Origin: Microbacterium sp. YJN-G
GTDB lineage: Bacteria > Actinomycetota > Actinomycetes > Actinomycetales > Microbacteriaceae
Length of the DNA: 64,000 nucleotides
NCBI RefSeq assembly: GCF_015040615.1
Contig: NZ_CP060402.1
Location: 186,001 to 250,000 of the forward strand
Direction: 5' to 3'
The translations under genes were made by a program, and so were the position numbers. Positions 55,748 through 64,000 of the stretch are shown in pieces (positions within the stretch are counted from its first letter, which is position 1; the number at the start of each line of letters is the position of its first letter). A model generated the notes under the pieces. It worked only from the letters and a program-made list of their open reading frames with translations. It did no database searches and was not told where the DNA came from.

Positions 55748-57096
55748 CGATGCCTTCCTTCGGCCGCCCCGCGCCGATCGCGCGCCGGGCGCTGGCGTAC
55801 GTCATCGACGTGCTGATCAGCTCGGCGATCCCGGTGCTCGGGATCCTCGTCGCCGTCGTGCTCGCCTTCGGCCCGCTGCGCGGGGCCGGCCTCGCCGAGG
55901 TCACCCTCCTGCTGCTCGGCGTCGTGCTGCCGGGCACGGCGGTCGTGTCACTCGCCTGGGCGCTCGTCTACACGTTCATGCAGTCCCGGGGCGGGTCGAT
56001 CGGCATGCGCGCGCAGGGCATCCGGCTCGCCTCCGCCGCCGACGGCCGCCCGCTGGGCTTCTGGGCGGCGCTGCTGCGCAACGTGATCTTCGGGCTGGCC
56101 GCGTCGATCGTGGTGGGGTACTTCACGCCGCTGTTCGACGGTTCGGGCCGTTTCCAGGGCTGGCACGACAAGGTGTCCGGTGCGCTGATGCTGGATGCGC
56201 TCGGCGAGAGTCCTGCTGCCCCGGCCGGGGCAGCAGACCTTTCCTCCGCGCCCCCTCCCTCCGGGCCGCCGGTCGCTGCTGCGTCCTCGGGGGTCTTCGC
56301 GCCGCCGAGCGGTGCGCCCGTGTCCGGTGCTCCGGCGCCCAGCGCGGCAGCGCCGGTCGCGCCGGCCTCCGCACACACCGCCGCGTTCACTCCACCCGTG
56401 AGCTCTGAACTGCCGGAGGAGACCGTCATCGCCCCGCGCGGCGGTGGCCGCGCCGCGGAGGATCCGCTGATCTCCTTCGTGCCCGGCGTGACGCAGCCGC
56501 CCGCGCCGGCAGCGCCCGCGCCTGTTGCGCCCGCATCGGCACCCGAGCGGCCTGCGCCGGCATCCGCGCCTGAGCCGCCTGCGCCGGCATCCGCGCCCGA
56601 GCCGCCTGCCGCGCCCGAGCCGCCTGCTGCCGCCACGCCGTCCGCCGCACCAGCATCCACTCCCGAATCTGCACCCGCACCGCAGCCGCCCCACGCACCG
56701 CACCCGACCCCCGCCACGGTGACCGACGCGGATGACGAGGACATCGAGTCGACGCGGATCAGCATCCCTGGTCACCGCCTGGTCTTCACCTGGGACGACG
56801 GCCAGCGCGCGACCGTGTCGGGACGCACCCTGTTCGGCCGCAACCCCGAGCAGGAGCCGGGTGCCGTCGCTATCGCCGTGCGCGACGAGACGCTCTCGCT
56901 GTCGAAGACGCACTTCGAGGCCAGTGCCCAGCCGGGCAGCGGCGGCTGGGTGATGGACCGGCACTCCACCAACGGCACCGTCGTCGTCCGCGAGGGCATG
57001 CGCATCGCGTGCCCGCCCGGGCAGCGGGTGCCCATCCGGCTCGGCGACGCGCTCGAGATCGGTGACCGCATCGTGACGATCGGAGGTTACGCGTGA
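55744..57096 (+). CDS. RDD membrane protein fused to FHA domain (first copy)
   Basis: A 450-residue protein. An RDD domain with three membrane segments occupies residues ~8-150 (PIARRALAYVIDVLISSAIPVLG, GSIGMRAQGIRLASAADG). Then comes a long Pro/Ala-rich linker (residues ~155-330), which holds the candidate phosphothreonine motif ETVIAPR and DDEDIESTRIS. The C-terminal FHA domain (~340-450) has GRTLFGRNP, SLSKTHFEA and STNGTVV. It could dock phosphorylated kinase or itself at the membrane. Start overlaps the previous stop (ATGA). Confidence 0.9.
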   Translation: MTMPSFGRPAPIARRALAYVIDVLISSAIPVLGILVAVVLAFGPLRGAGLAEVTLLLLGVVLPGTAVVSLAWALVYTFMQSRGGSIGMRAQGIRLASAADGRPLGFWAALLRNVIFGLAASIVVGYFTPLFDGSGRFQGWHDKVSGALMLDALGESPAAPAGAADLSSAPPPSGPPVAAASSGVFAPPSGAPVSGAPAPSAAAPVAPASAHTAAFTPPVSSELPEETVIAPRGGGRAAEDPLISFVPGVTQPPAPAAPAPVAPASAPERPAPASAPEPPAPASAPEPPAAPEPPAAATPSAAPASTPESAPAPQPPHAPHPTPATVTDADDEDIESTRISIPGHRLVFTWDDGQRATVSGRTLFGRNPEQEPGAVAIAVRDETLSLSKTHFEASAQPGSGGWVMDRHSTNGTVVVREGMRIACPPGQRVPIRLGDALEIGDRIVTIGGYA

Positions 57097-57905
57097 CCAG
57101 TCCCCTCATCGTCACGTCCGCGGCGGCCACGCACACCGGCATGCGCCGCACGCTCAACGAAGACGCCCACCTCGCCTCAGCCCCCGTGTTCATCGTGGCC
57201 GACGGCATGGGCGGGCACGAGGCCGGCGAGCGGGCGAGCGCCGCGGTTGCGGCCGAGTTCGCCCGGCTGGTCGGGCGCGAGGCGCTCACGCTCGACGAGG
57301 TGCGCCAGGCGCTCGCCTCGTCCCGGGCCGCGGTGGAGGATCTTGCCAACCACGGCGCCGCGCGCGCGGGCACCACCCTCAGCGGCGTCGTCATCGCCTC
57401 GGTCGACGGCATGGGCTACTGGCTCGCGTTCAACATCGGCGATTCGCGCACCTACCGGCTCGCCGGCGGCGAGCTCGAGCAGATCACGGTCGACCACTCG
57501 GTGATCCAGGAGATGCTCGACGACGGAGAGCTCACCCCCGAGCAGGCGGTGACCGACCCGCGCCGGAACATCATCACGCGCGCCATCGGCGCCGGCAGCA
57601 CGGCGGATGCCGACTACTGGCTGTTCCCGGCCGAGTCGGGTGACCGGATGCTGGTGTGCTCGGACGGACTCACCTCGGAGGTCGGCGACGACCGCATCCG
57701 CGAGGTGCTCATGCAGGAGCCCGACGCGCAGCGCGCGGCCGACATCCTCACCGCCGCGGCGGTCGAGGCGGGCGGCCGCGACAACGTCACCGTCGTGGTG
57801 ATCGACGCCCTGTCGGTGGCGTCGCACCCTGGATCGATCGTGCACTCGGACGAAGTCGACGACGACACGCGTCCGCGTGAGCGGATGAAGGGAGGAAACC
57901 GATGA
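57093..57905 (+). CDS. PP2C-type Ser/Thr protein phosphatase
   Basis: A 270-residue PPM phosphatase. Metal-binding motifs are complete: NEDAHL, VADGMGGHEAGERAS, VCSDGLTSEV and GGRDNVTVVV. No membrane segment, so it works in the cytoplasm to reverse phosphorylation by the kinase encoded two genes on. The GTG start overlaps the RDD-FHA stop by 4 nt and its stop overlaps the next ATG. A short acidic tail (SDEVDDDTRPRERMK) is added at the end. Confidence 0.94.
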   Translation: MTSPLIVTSAAATHTGMRRTLNEDAHLASAPVFIVADGMGGHEAGERASAAVAAEFARLVGREALTLDEVRQALASSRAAVEDLANHGAARAGTTLSGVVIASVDGMGYWLAFNIGDSRTYRLAGGELEQITVDHSVIQEMLDDGELTPEQAVTDPRRNIITRAIGAGSTADADYWLFPAESGDRMLVCSDGLTSEVGDDRIREVLMQEPDAQRAADILTAAAVEAGGRDNVTVVVIDALSVASHPGSIVHSDEVDDDTRPRERMKGGNR

Positions 57906-59296
57906 ACGAGTTCACCTACCGTCCGGGGGACTGGCAGGTCGTCGTCGAGCAGGGAGGCGTCGCCGCCGTGCCCGCGGATGCCGCTCCGGAGCGGATCGCC
58001 GCGCTGACGCGCGTGCTGCGCGAGACCGCCCCCGCGCTGACCGAGGTCATCGACGCCGTCTCGGGCGGCTCGATCGCCGCACTCGGCGCCTTCGCCGTCG
58101 CACTGATCACGCCGGAGGGAACGCGCTTCGCCGTGCGCGGGGATGCCGTGGGCGTGCGCGCCTGGAGTGCGCAGGACGAGGAGTTCTCGGGCGCCGACAT
58201 CACCACCTGGAGCGAGCGCTTCGTCGCCGGGCCTGGCGGCTTCGAACTGTCACTGGGGGCCACCGCGGAGGCGCCCGCCGGACCGGAGTACACCGTCCGC
58301 TCGGGCACGGTGCTCGCCGCCGGCATCCGGCTCGGCGAGCGACCCGCCGCCTCGCAGCCGGCGTCGGCCGCCTTCGCGCGGCCCGCCGCAGCATCCTCAC
58401 CCGACGCCGACGCCGACTCGGCATCCGCCGCCACCCCCGAAGCCGATGCCGACGCTCCCGCGACGTACAGCCGGCCGGCCACCGCGGAGCTCCCGGTGGT
58501 CTCGGGGGTCCCCGGAGCGGAGGGCACGGACGGGCAGGATGCGCAGGCGACGCCGGAAGAGGATGCCGCAGCATCCACCGCCGAGCCGGAGCCGACCCCC
58601 GAACTCGAACACGAACCCGTCGCCGAGACGGGCACCGCGGCGATCGACGAGATCGAGGTGCAGCACACGCTCATTCCGAGTGAGTACACGTACGCTCCCG
58701 AGCCGCCGGCCGCGCCGGAGCCGGAGGCGGGCTTCCCCGAGGCGACCATCGCCGGCGGCTCCGCCGCCGCGGCCGCTCCCGGCGCCGCCGCAGTCGCTCC
58801 CGTCGCCGGTGCGACCGGCGACCACGACGGTGAGACGATCTCGCTGGCCGAGGCGCGGCGCCTGCGCAGCTCGACGTCGTCCGAGGCCACGCCCACTGCC
58901 TCGGCGGATGCGGCGACCGAGGTGCTGCCCGTCGTCGAGGCCGCGAAGACGGCATCCAACGGCGTCGTCCGCCTGTCGACCGGTCAGGTCATCGAGCTCG
59001 ACCGCTCCGTCATCATCGGACGGCGCCCCCGCTCGACCCGGGCGAGCGGCACGAGCATGCCGCACCTGGTGGCGGTGGATAGCCCGCAGCAGGACATCTC
59101 CCGCAACCACCTCGAGATCCGTCCCGAGGGCGACTCGGTGGTCGTGATCGACCTGCACACGACCAACGGGTCGCTGCTGATGCGCCCGGGCACCGACCCG
59201 GTGCGCCTGCACCCCGGCGAGCACACCCTCGTGCTCGACGGCGACATCGTCGACCTCGGCGACGGTGTGACCCTCGGATTCGAGGGGCTCACGTGA
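57902..59296 (+). CDS. FHA domain protein with N-terminal unknown domain
   Basis: A 464-residue soluble protein. Residues 1-~145 form a compact domain of unknown type (WQVVVEQGGVAAVPADAAPERIAALTRVLRETAPALTEVIDA). Residues ~150-350 are Ala/Pro/Glu-rich and contain Thr motifs HTLIPSEYTY and ETISLAEARR. The C-terminal FHA (~365-464) shows SVIIGRRPRS, DISRNHLEIR and HTTNGSLLM. It may be a phosphoprotein adaptor: its Thr sites could be kinase targets and its FHA could read partner sites. Start and stop are 4-nt overlaps. Confidence 0.88.
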   Translation: MNEFTYRPGDWQVVVEQGGVAAVPADAAPERIAALTRVLRETAPALTEVIDAVSGGSIAALGAFAVALITPEGTRFAVRGDAVGVRAWSAQDEEFSGADITTWSERFVAGPGGFELSLGATAEAPAGPEYTVRSGTVLAAGIRLGERPAASQPASAAFARPAAASSPDADADSASAATPEADADAPATYSRPATAELPVVSGVPGAEGTDGQDAQATPEEDAAASTAEPEPTPELEHEPVAETGTAAIDEIEVQHTLIPSEYTYAPEPPAAPEPEAGFPEATIAGGSAAAAAPGAAAVAPVAGATGDHDGETISLAEARRLRSSTSSEATPTASADAATEVLPVVEAAKTASNGVVRLSTGQVIELDRSVIIGRRPRSTRASGTSMPHLVAVDSPQQDISRNHLEIRPEGDSVVVIDLHTTNGSLLMRPGTDPVRLHPGEHTLVLDGDIVDLGDGVTLGFEGLT

Positions 59297-60909
59297 CCCG
59301 ATCACCGTCGCCGCCGCCGGAGCTGCCCGGCTTCACCTATGTGCAGCCGCTCGGTACCGGCGGCTTCGCCGACGTGTTCCTGTACGAGCAGCAGCTGCCC
59401 CGCCGCAGGGTGGCCGTCAAGGTGCTGCTCGCCGAGCGCATCACCTCGGGCGCGGCGCAGGAGTTCACCGAAGAGGCCAACGTGATGGCCCTACTCTCGA
59501 CGCATCCGGCCATCGTCACCATCTATCAGGCCGGCGTCGCCGGCGACGGACGTCCTTACCTGGTGATGGAGTACTGCCCGCGTCCCAACCTGCAGGCGCG
59601 CTCGCGCCGTGAGCTGTTCTCGGTCGCCGAGGCGCTGCGCGTCGGCGTGCAGGTCGCAGGAGCGGTCGAGACCGCGCACCGCGCGGGCGTGCTGCACCGC
59701 GACATCAAGCCGGCGAACATCCTCGTGACCGAGTACAACCGGCCCGCGCTCACCGACTTCGGCATCGCGTCGACCGCGGGTGCGGTCACTGAGGCAGCGG
59801 GCATGTCGATCCCGTGGTCGCCGCCGGAGTCCTTCGCCGACCCGCCGCGCAGCGGCCTGAGCACCGACATCTACGCGCTCGGCGCCACCGTCTACACGCT
59901 GCTGTCGGGGCGTTCGCCGTTCGAGCGGGTGGGGGAGCGCAACTCCAGCGCCGATCTCATCGAGCGCATCGAGCGGATGGCCCTGCAGCCGCTGGATCGC
60001 GCCGATTCGCCCGCCAGCCTGCAGGCGGTGCTCGAGCGGGCGATGGCGAAGAACCCCGACGACCGCTATCCCAGCGCGGTCGCGTTCGCGCGGGCACTGC
60101 AGAAGGTGCAGATCGAGCTCGCGCACTCCGTCACCCCGATCGACATCATCGACGAGCATCCGGCCCCCGACGAGGTCGACGACGACGGCGACGGCCTCAC
60201 CCGGGTGCGTGAGGTCGTCAGCATCGACCCGGATGCTGCGCAGTCGGTCACCCGCCCCTCCGCCGCCACCGAGCCGAAGAACCGGCCCGTGCCGCAGGGG
60301 ATGCCGCGGTTCGACGCGGCGCCTCCCGCCGCCGCTCCGGAGCACACGGTTCCGCGGATGCCGGCCGCCACGGCCCAGCAGGATGACAAGACGATCGTGC
60401 GCGCTCCGCGCGTGCTCGTCCCGGATGCGCCGGCGACGCCGCCACCGGCGGCGATGCCCGAACCCGCACCGGATGCCGTCGGCGAGACCCCTCGTGCGAA
60501 GCGACGCTCGGGGCTGTGGATCGCGGTCTCGGCCGTGGTCGTCGTGCTCGTCATCGGCGGCATCGTGCTCGCGAACATGCTGGGAGGCGCCACGGAGCCG
60601 GAGGCGGAACCCACGCCCCAGGAGACCTCTGAGCCCGTGGACATCACCGGCGACCTCGTGCCGAAGGTGACCGGTCTCGCCGGTGTCCGCAACGGCGACC
60701 AGGTCACGTTCACGTGGACGAACCCCGACCCGAAGGAGGGCGATCTGTACCTGTGGCAGATCGCGGATCCCGAGGCGACGGAGCCGCCCAAGACGACGGA
60801 TCAGGAGACCGCGATCGTCACCTCGCCGGAGAGGGCGTGCATCGAGGTGACGCTGCGGCGCAGCGACGGACGGACGGCGGGGGAACCGCAGACAGGATGT
60901 GTGCCGTGA
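59293..60909 (+). CDS. Membrane Ser/Thr protein kinase (PknB-like)
   Basis: A 538-residue transmembrane kinase. The N-terminal kinase domain (residues ~12-275) has LGTGGFADVF, Lys43 (VAVKVLL), HRDIKPANIL with Asp137, and DFG at 155. A Pro-rich juxtamembrane part has candidate phosphothreonine sites (EHTVPRMP, DKTIVRAPR), a membrane segment lies at ~407-429, and the ~100-residue exterior holds an FN3-like beta domain with a Cys pair near the end. It likely senses an outer signal and phosphorylates FHA partners in this operon. GTG start with 4-nt overlap. Confidence 0.95.
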   Translation: MTRSPSPPPELPGFTYVQPLGTGGFADVFLYEQQLPRRRVAVKVLLAERITSGAAQEFTEEANVMALLSTHPAIVTIYQAGVAGDGRPYLVMEYCPRPNLQARSRRELFSVAEALRVGVQVAGAVETAHRAGVLHRDIKPANILVTEYNRPALTDFGIASTAGAVTEAAGMSIPWSPPESFADPPRSGLSTDIYALGATVYTLLSGRSPFERVGERNSSADLIERIERMALQPLDRADSPASLQAVLERAMAKNPDDRYPSAVAFARALQKVQIELAHSVTPIDIIDEHPAPDEVDDDGDGLTRVREVVSIDPDAAQSVTRPSAATEPKNRPVPQGMPRFDAAPPAAAPEHTVPRMPAATAQQDDKTIVRAPRVLVPDAPATPPPAAMPEPAPDAVGETPRAKRRSGLWIAVSAVVVVLVIGGIVLANMLGGATEPEAEPTPQETSEPVDITGDLVPKVTGLAGVRNGDQVTFTWTNPDPKEGDLYLWQIADPEATEPPKTTDQETAIVTSPERACIEVTLRRSDGRTAGEPQTGCVP

Positions 60910-61637
60910 CGGCAGCGATCAGCGAGGGTACGGTCACCGTGGACTTCGCCGGGGAGTACTTCACCGTGCAGCCCGGAGCGACGTTCATCGTCGGACGCGA
61001 AGGCGACCTCGAGCTCGACGACAACCTGTTCCTGCACCGCCACTTCCTCGAGATCACGCATGCCGACGGGCTGTGGTGGCTGACGAACGTCGGCAGCAGG
61101 CTGACCGCGACGGTGACCGACTCGTCCGGCGGTGTGCAGGCGTGGCTCGCGCCCGGAGCGCGTCTGCCGATCGTCTTCGAGCGCACCACGGTGGTGTTCA
61201 CCGCAGGTCCCACCACCTACGAGCTGACCATCCATTCCGCAGAGCCGGCGTTCCGCGCGTCACGGCATGCCGTCGACACCGATGGGCTGTCCACGATCGG
61301 CGACGTGCCGCTCACCGAGAGCCAGAAGCTGCTCATCCTCGCCCTCGCCGAGCCGCAGCTGCGGCGCGACGGCACCGGGATGAGTGAGATCCCGACCACC
61401 GCGCAGGCCGCACAGCGGCTGGGCTGGACGGTCACCCGCTTCAACCGCAAGCTCGACAACGTGTGCGACAAGCTCGACCGCATCGGCGTGCAGGGCATGC
61501 GCGGCGGCCAGCGCAGCTTCGCGACCAACCGGCGCGCGCGCCTGGTCGAGCACGCCGTCGCATCACGGCTGGTCACCCGGGCCGACCTGGCCATGCTGGA
61601 CGTGCCCAGGGACGACGCCGAAGGAGACCTGGATTGA
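60906..61637 (+). CDS. FHA domain plus C-terminal DNA-binding-like domain
   Basis: A 243-residue protein. Residues ~10-105 form an FHA-like beta sandwich (GATFIVGREGDLELDDNLFLHRHFLEIT) that lacks the usual SxxH pattern exactly but keeps HRHFLEI. Residues ~150-240 form a helical region (IPTTAQAAQRLGWTVTRFNRKLDNVCDKL), resembling a winged-helix or LuxR-like domain. It could be a transcription factor controlled by threonine phosphorylation. I use the GTG at 60906, which gives the same GTGA overlap used by its neighbours; an ATG at 60897 is also possible. Confidence 0.82.
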   Translation: MTAAISEGTVTVDFAGEYFTVQPGATFIVGREGDLELDDNLFLHRHFLEITHADGLWWLTNVGSRLTATVTDSSGGVQAWLAPGARLPIVFERTTVVFTAGPTTYELTIHSAEPAFRASRHAVDTDGLSTIGDVPLTESQKLLILALAEPQLRRDGTGMSEIPTTAQAAQRLGWTVTRFNRKLDNVCDKLDRIGVQGMRGGQRSFATNRRARLVEHAVASRLVTRADLAMLDVPRDDAEGDLD

Positions 61638-63133
61638 TCTGGGAGATCGACGACGGCACGAAGACGATCGAAGGACTCGACGAGCAGGGCCGGCCCGATC
61701 CGGCGTACGCCCGTGCGCTGGGCCTGCTCCCGGCACCGGCGGGCCGCCGCGCACTGGCGACCACGGTCGAGGCGCTCGTCCTGGTGCTGCTCTCGCTGCC
61801 CGGCATCCTCACGGCGCTGCCGGTGACGCTCTCGGTCGCAGCCGGCGAGGAGCAGCTCGCCACGATGCTCGAGCGCGGCGCGCTCGTCGGTCCCATCGTC
61901 GGGCTGTCGATCTCCAACGCACTGGTGCTGATCTTCGCGGTGGTGCAGCTCGTGCTGCACGGCCGCAAGGGCACCACCCTCGGCAAGGCGCTGTTCGGCA
62001 TCCGCACGGTCAACGTCCGCACGCTGGAGCGGCCGGGATTCTGGCGGGGAGCCGTGGTGCGCGGCCTGCTGCTGTGGGTGGCCTTCCTCGTCCCGCTGCT
62101 CGGCCCGCTGCTCGTGATCGCGATCTCGCCCATGCTCGATCCCGAACGGCGCGGACGCGGCTGGCTCGACCGCGCCGCCGCGACCTGGATGGTCGATGTC
62201 CGGCGCGGACTCAACCCGTACGACGTCAAGCGCATGCGCATCGCGCGCAAGACGCAGCGCACGCCCGAGCGCGAGCAGAAGGCACCGCTGCCCTCGCTCG
62301 CCACCCCCGTCGACCGCGACGCCCCCGGCGGCTACGTGCCGTCCACCCGCTTCTCGGGCGGCGTGGTCGGCGCACATCGCGCCGCGGCATCCGAGCCGAA
62401 GCCCGCCGCTCCGGCCGGTGCGGATGCCGGTGGCGGGGCGATCTCGTCGTTCGCGCCACCCGCTGATCCCGGTGGGCTCGTCAACGCGGTGCCGCCGTCG
62501 CTCGCGCGCGGCGAGCTGCTGGATGGATTCGCTCCGCGTGCGGCGGCCCCGGCGGCCCCGCAGGCGCCCGCGCCGGCAGCATCCAGTCCCGCGCCCTCGG
62601 CATCCGCGCCCGCGCCGGCACCGGCACCTGCACCCGCGCCCGCTCCGGCGGCGTCCGCGGCATCCGCACCCGCGCCGGCGGCCGCTCCGGTGCCCGCGGC
62701 ATCCGCCTCCGCCACCCCGCCGCCGGCCCCCGTGACGCCAGCGGCGACCCCCGTCACCCCGGCCGCAGCCGCTCCGGAGAGCGGCGCCGACCGCCCCGGC
62801 GGCGGCGTGCGCGCCGTCGTGGTGCTCGACAGCGGCGAGCGGATCGACGTGCGCGGCGCCACGCTGTTCGGCCGCGCGCCCGCACCCGTCGCGGGTGAGG
62901 GCGCCGTGCAGCTGATCCAGGTGGCAGACGACACCCGCTCGGTCTCGAAGACGCACCTCGCCATCCTCCCCGCCCGCCGCGGGGTCGTCGTCGTCGATCG
63001 CGGATCGACGAACGGCAGCGCCATCGTCCGCGACGGCGCCGAGACTCCGCTCACGCCCGGCGAGCCGATCGCCCTCCGCACCGGCGACGTCGTGCGGTTC
63101 GGCGACCGGACGATGACCGTCGAGCGTGCATGA
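61634..63133 (+). CDS. RDD membrane protein fused to FHA domain (second copy)
   Basis: A 499-residue protein, the same layout as the gene at 55744. The RDD part (residues ~30-200) has LATTVEALVLVLLSLPGIL, GTTLGKALFGIRTVN and LDRAAATWMVDVRRG; the linker (residues ~215-395) is extremely Pro/Ala-rich; the C-terminal FHA has GATLFGRAP, SVSKTHLAI and STNGSAI. The start is a TTG at 61634 giving a TTGA overlap with the previous stop, with AAGGAG 8 nt upstream; no ATG/GTG fits. Two RDD-FHA proteins in one operon suggest they bind each other or the secretion ATPase. Confidence 0.88.
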   Translation: MIWEIDDGTKTIEGLDEQGRPDPAYARALGLLPAPAGRRALATTVEALVLVLLSLPGILTALPVTLSVAAGEEQLATMLERGALVGPIVGLSISNALVLIFAVVQLVLHGRKGTTLGKALFGIRTVNVRTLERPGFWRGAVVRGLLLWVAFLVPLLGPLLVIAISPMLDPERRGRGWLDRAAATWMVDVRRGLNPYDVKRMRIARKTQRTPEREQKAPLPSLATPVDRDAPGGYVPSTRFSGGVVGAHRAAASEPKPAAPAGADAGGGAISSFAPPADPGGLVNAVPPSLARGELLDGFAPRAAAPAAPQAPAPAASSPAPSASAPAPAPAPAPAPAPAASAASAPAPAAAPVPAASASATPPPAPVTPAATPVTPAAAAPESGADRPGGGVRAVVVLDSGERIDVRGATLFGRAPAPVAGEGAVQLIQVADDTRSVSKTHLAILPARRGVVVVDRGSTNGSAIVRDGAETPLTPGEPIALRTGDVVRFGDRTMTVERA

Positions 63134-63152
63134 ACACCGCTGAGGAGAACCG

Positions 63153-64000
63153 ATGAGGGTCAAGCTCACCCTGCACCGCCCGTCCGCCCCGCGCACCGAC
63201 ATCGTCGTGATGGCGGATTCGACGGCCACGGTCGCTGACGTCGCCCGGCAGATCGCCACCACCGACCCGCTGCGCAGCACCATCGCGCACCCGTCAGACG
63301 TGCTCAGCCTGTCGGTCGCCCCGCCGACCAGCGACGACCTGGTGACACTCAATCCAGACCTGCTGATCGGCGACGCGCCGGTCGGCTCGGGCTTCCTCGC
63401 CGAGGTCGTCAACCTCGGCCCGAACCGCGCGGCGACGACCCCGATCGCCGCCCGGCCGGCGGCACTGCTCACGGTCGTCTCCGGGCCCGCCGCAGGCCAG
63501 GAGTTCCCCCTCCCGGTCGGGCACTTCTTCATCGGCCGCGACGCCGCCGCCGACGTCGTGCTCGCCGACCCTCTCGTCTCGAAGCGGCACGCCCGCATCG
63601 AGATCGCGCCGACGTTCGTCGAGATCGTCGACCTCAACTCGGCCAACGGCATCCTCGTCGACGGCGGTCTCGTGCAGCGATTGCGCGTGATCCCCGGCCA
63701 GAGCTTCACGATCGGCGACTGCGAGCTGGTGGTGCACCTGGTCAGCGACTTCGACGGCTCGGCCGCCGCCGACCCCGTGCTCGAGCGCGGTGGTGCGCTG
63801 CTGTTCAACCGCAGCCCGCGGGTCGAGGAGCGTTACGTCGGCGACGAGCTCAAGGAGCCGCGCTACCCGAAGGATCAGGTCGAGCGTCTCTTCCCGTGGC
63901 CGATGCTCGTCGCGCCGATCCTGCTGGGTGCGGCCATGTTCTTCATGTTCGACAACCCGCGGTCGCTGCTGATCATGGTGATGTCGCCGATGATGATGTT
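63153..64000 (+). CDS. FtsK/SpoIIIE-type secretion ATPase with N-terminal FHA, EssC-like (partial)
   Basis: The window ends inside this gene; 282 residues are visible. Residues 1-~95 form a beta-rich ubiquitin-like or degenerate FHA domain (VKLTLHRPSAPRTDIVVMADST). Residues ~105-200 are an FHA domain (GHFFIGRDAAADVVLADPLVSKRHARIEI, LNSANGILVDGG). After RYVGDELKEPRYPKDQVERLFPWPMLVAPILLGAAMFFMFD a membrane segment begins. This order, two FHA-type domains then membrane, matches EssC of type VII secretion systems. AGGAGAA precedes the ATG, 19 nt after the previous gene. The ATPase domains lie outside, so the call rests on the N-terminus and the operon. Confidence 0.85.
   Translation, partial: MRVKLTLHRPSAPRTDIVVMADSTATVADVARQIATTDPLRSTIAHPSDVLSLSVAPPTSDDLVTLNPDLLIGDAPVGSGFLAEVVNLGPNRAATTPIAARPAALLTVVSGPAAGQEFPLPVGHFFIGRDAAADVVLADPLVSKRHARIEIAPTFVEIVDLNSANGILVDGGLVQRLRVIPGQSFTIGDCELVVHLVSDFDGSAAADPVLERGGALLFNRSPRVEERYVGDELKEPRYPKDQVERLFPWPMLVAPILLGAAMFFMFDNPRSLLIMVMSPMMM

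Overview
The window is about 70% G+C, with actinobacterial gene content (fused purine genes, DUF3073, CrcB pair, PopR/ClgR-type regulator, Rv2578c-family protein, FHA/kinase clusters) and a strong excess of the hexamer GGATGC/GCATCC. It is most likely chromosomal DNA of a Microbacteriaceae member, probably Microbacterium. I see no rRNA, tRNA, CRISPR array or insertion sequence. Genes lie on both strands and are densely packed; many start codons sit 6-9 nt behind a -10 hexamer, which suggests leaderless transcripts.

Layout. 1-1804: end of a manganese/zinc ABC transporter operon. 1846-7639: two small unknown genes, purM and purF, a CynX/NimT-type exporter and DUF3073, with a dispersed 15-mer repeat between them. 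7792-10772: universal stress protein, a PadR/DUF4097 operon behind a large palindrome, and a TipA-type MerR regulator with a 19-bp-spacer promoter. 10871-13754: an amine oxidase-like lipoprotein whose domain order looks circularly permuted, a Pr6Pr membrane protein and paired CrcB fluoride channels. 13845-21728: TetR plus RND exporter, aldose epimerase, and a DEAD-box helicase with a very long Arg/Asp-rich N-terminus. 21752-24315: an intein-containing Rv2578c-type radical SAM protein divergent from a D,D-carboxypeptidase, with a LexA-like box between them. 24446-26163: two ClpP-like genes (the second lacking its serine) and a PopR-like regulator; operators sharing a core lie before both. 26363-44882: acyl-CoA dehydrogenase, secreted and AraC proteins, a YkoEDC-like ECF transporter, subtilase, GNAT, RecQ, OsmC, MetNIQ, acyl-CoA oxidase, cupin and Tag glycosylase, with three large inverted repeats in the gaps.

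44993-64000 holds the most interesting unit: one tightly coupled + strand operon, its last seven start codons before the FtsK gene mostly arranged as 4-nt overlaps. It encodes a ~2,030-residue Ig/FN3 surface protein (carrying a frameshift), MoxR ATPase, DUF58, a TgpA-like transglutaminase missing its catalytic Cys, RDD-FHA, PP2C phosphatase, FHA protein, Ser/Thr kinase, FHA-HTH protein, a second RDD-FHA, and the start of an FHA-bearing FtsK/SpoIIIE (EssC-like) ATPase cut off by the window edge. I infer a type VII-like secretion or envelope-assembly system controlled by threonine phosphorylation; what it moves or builds is unknown.
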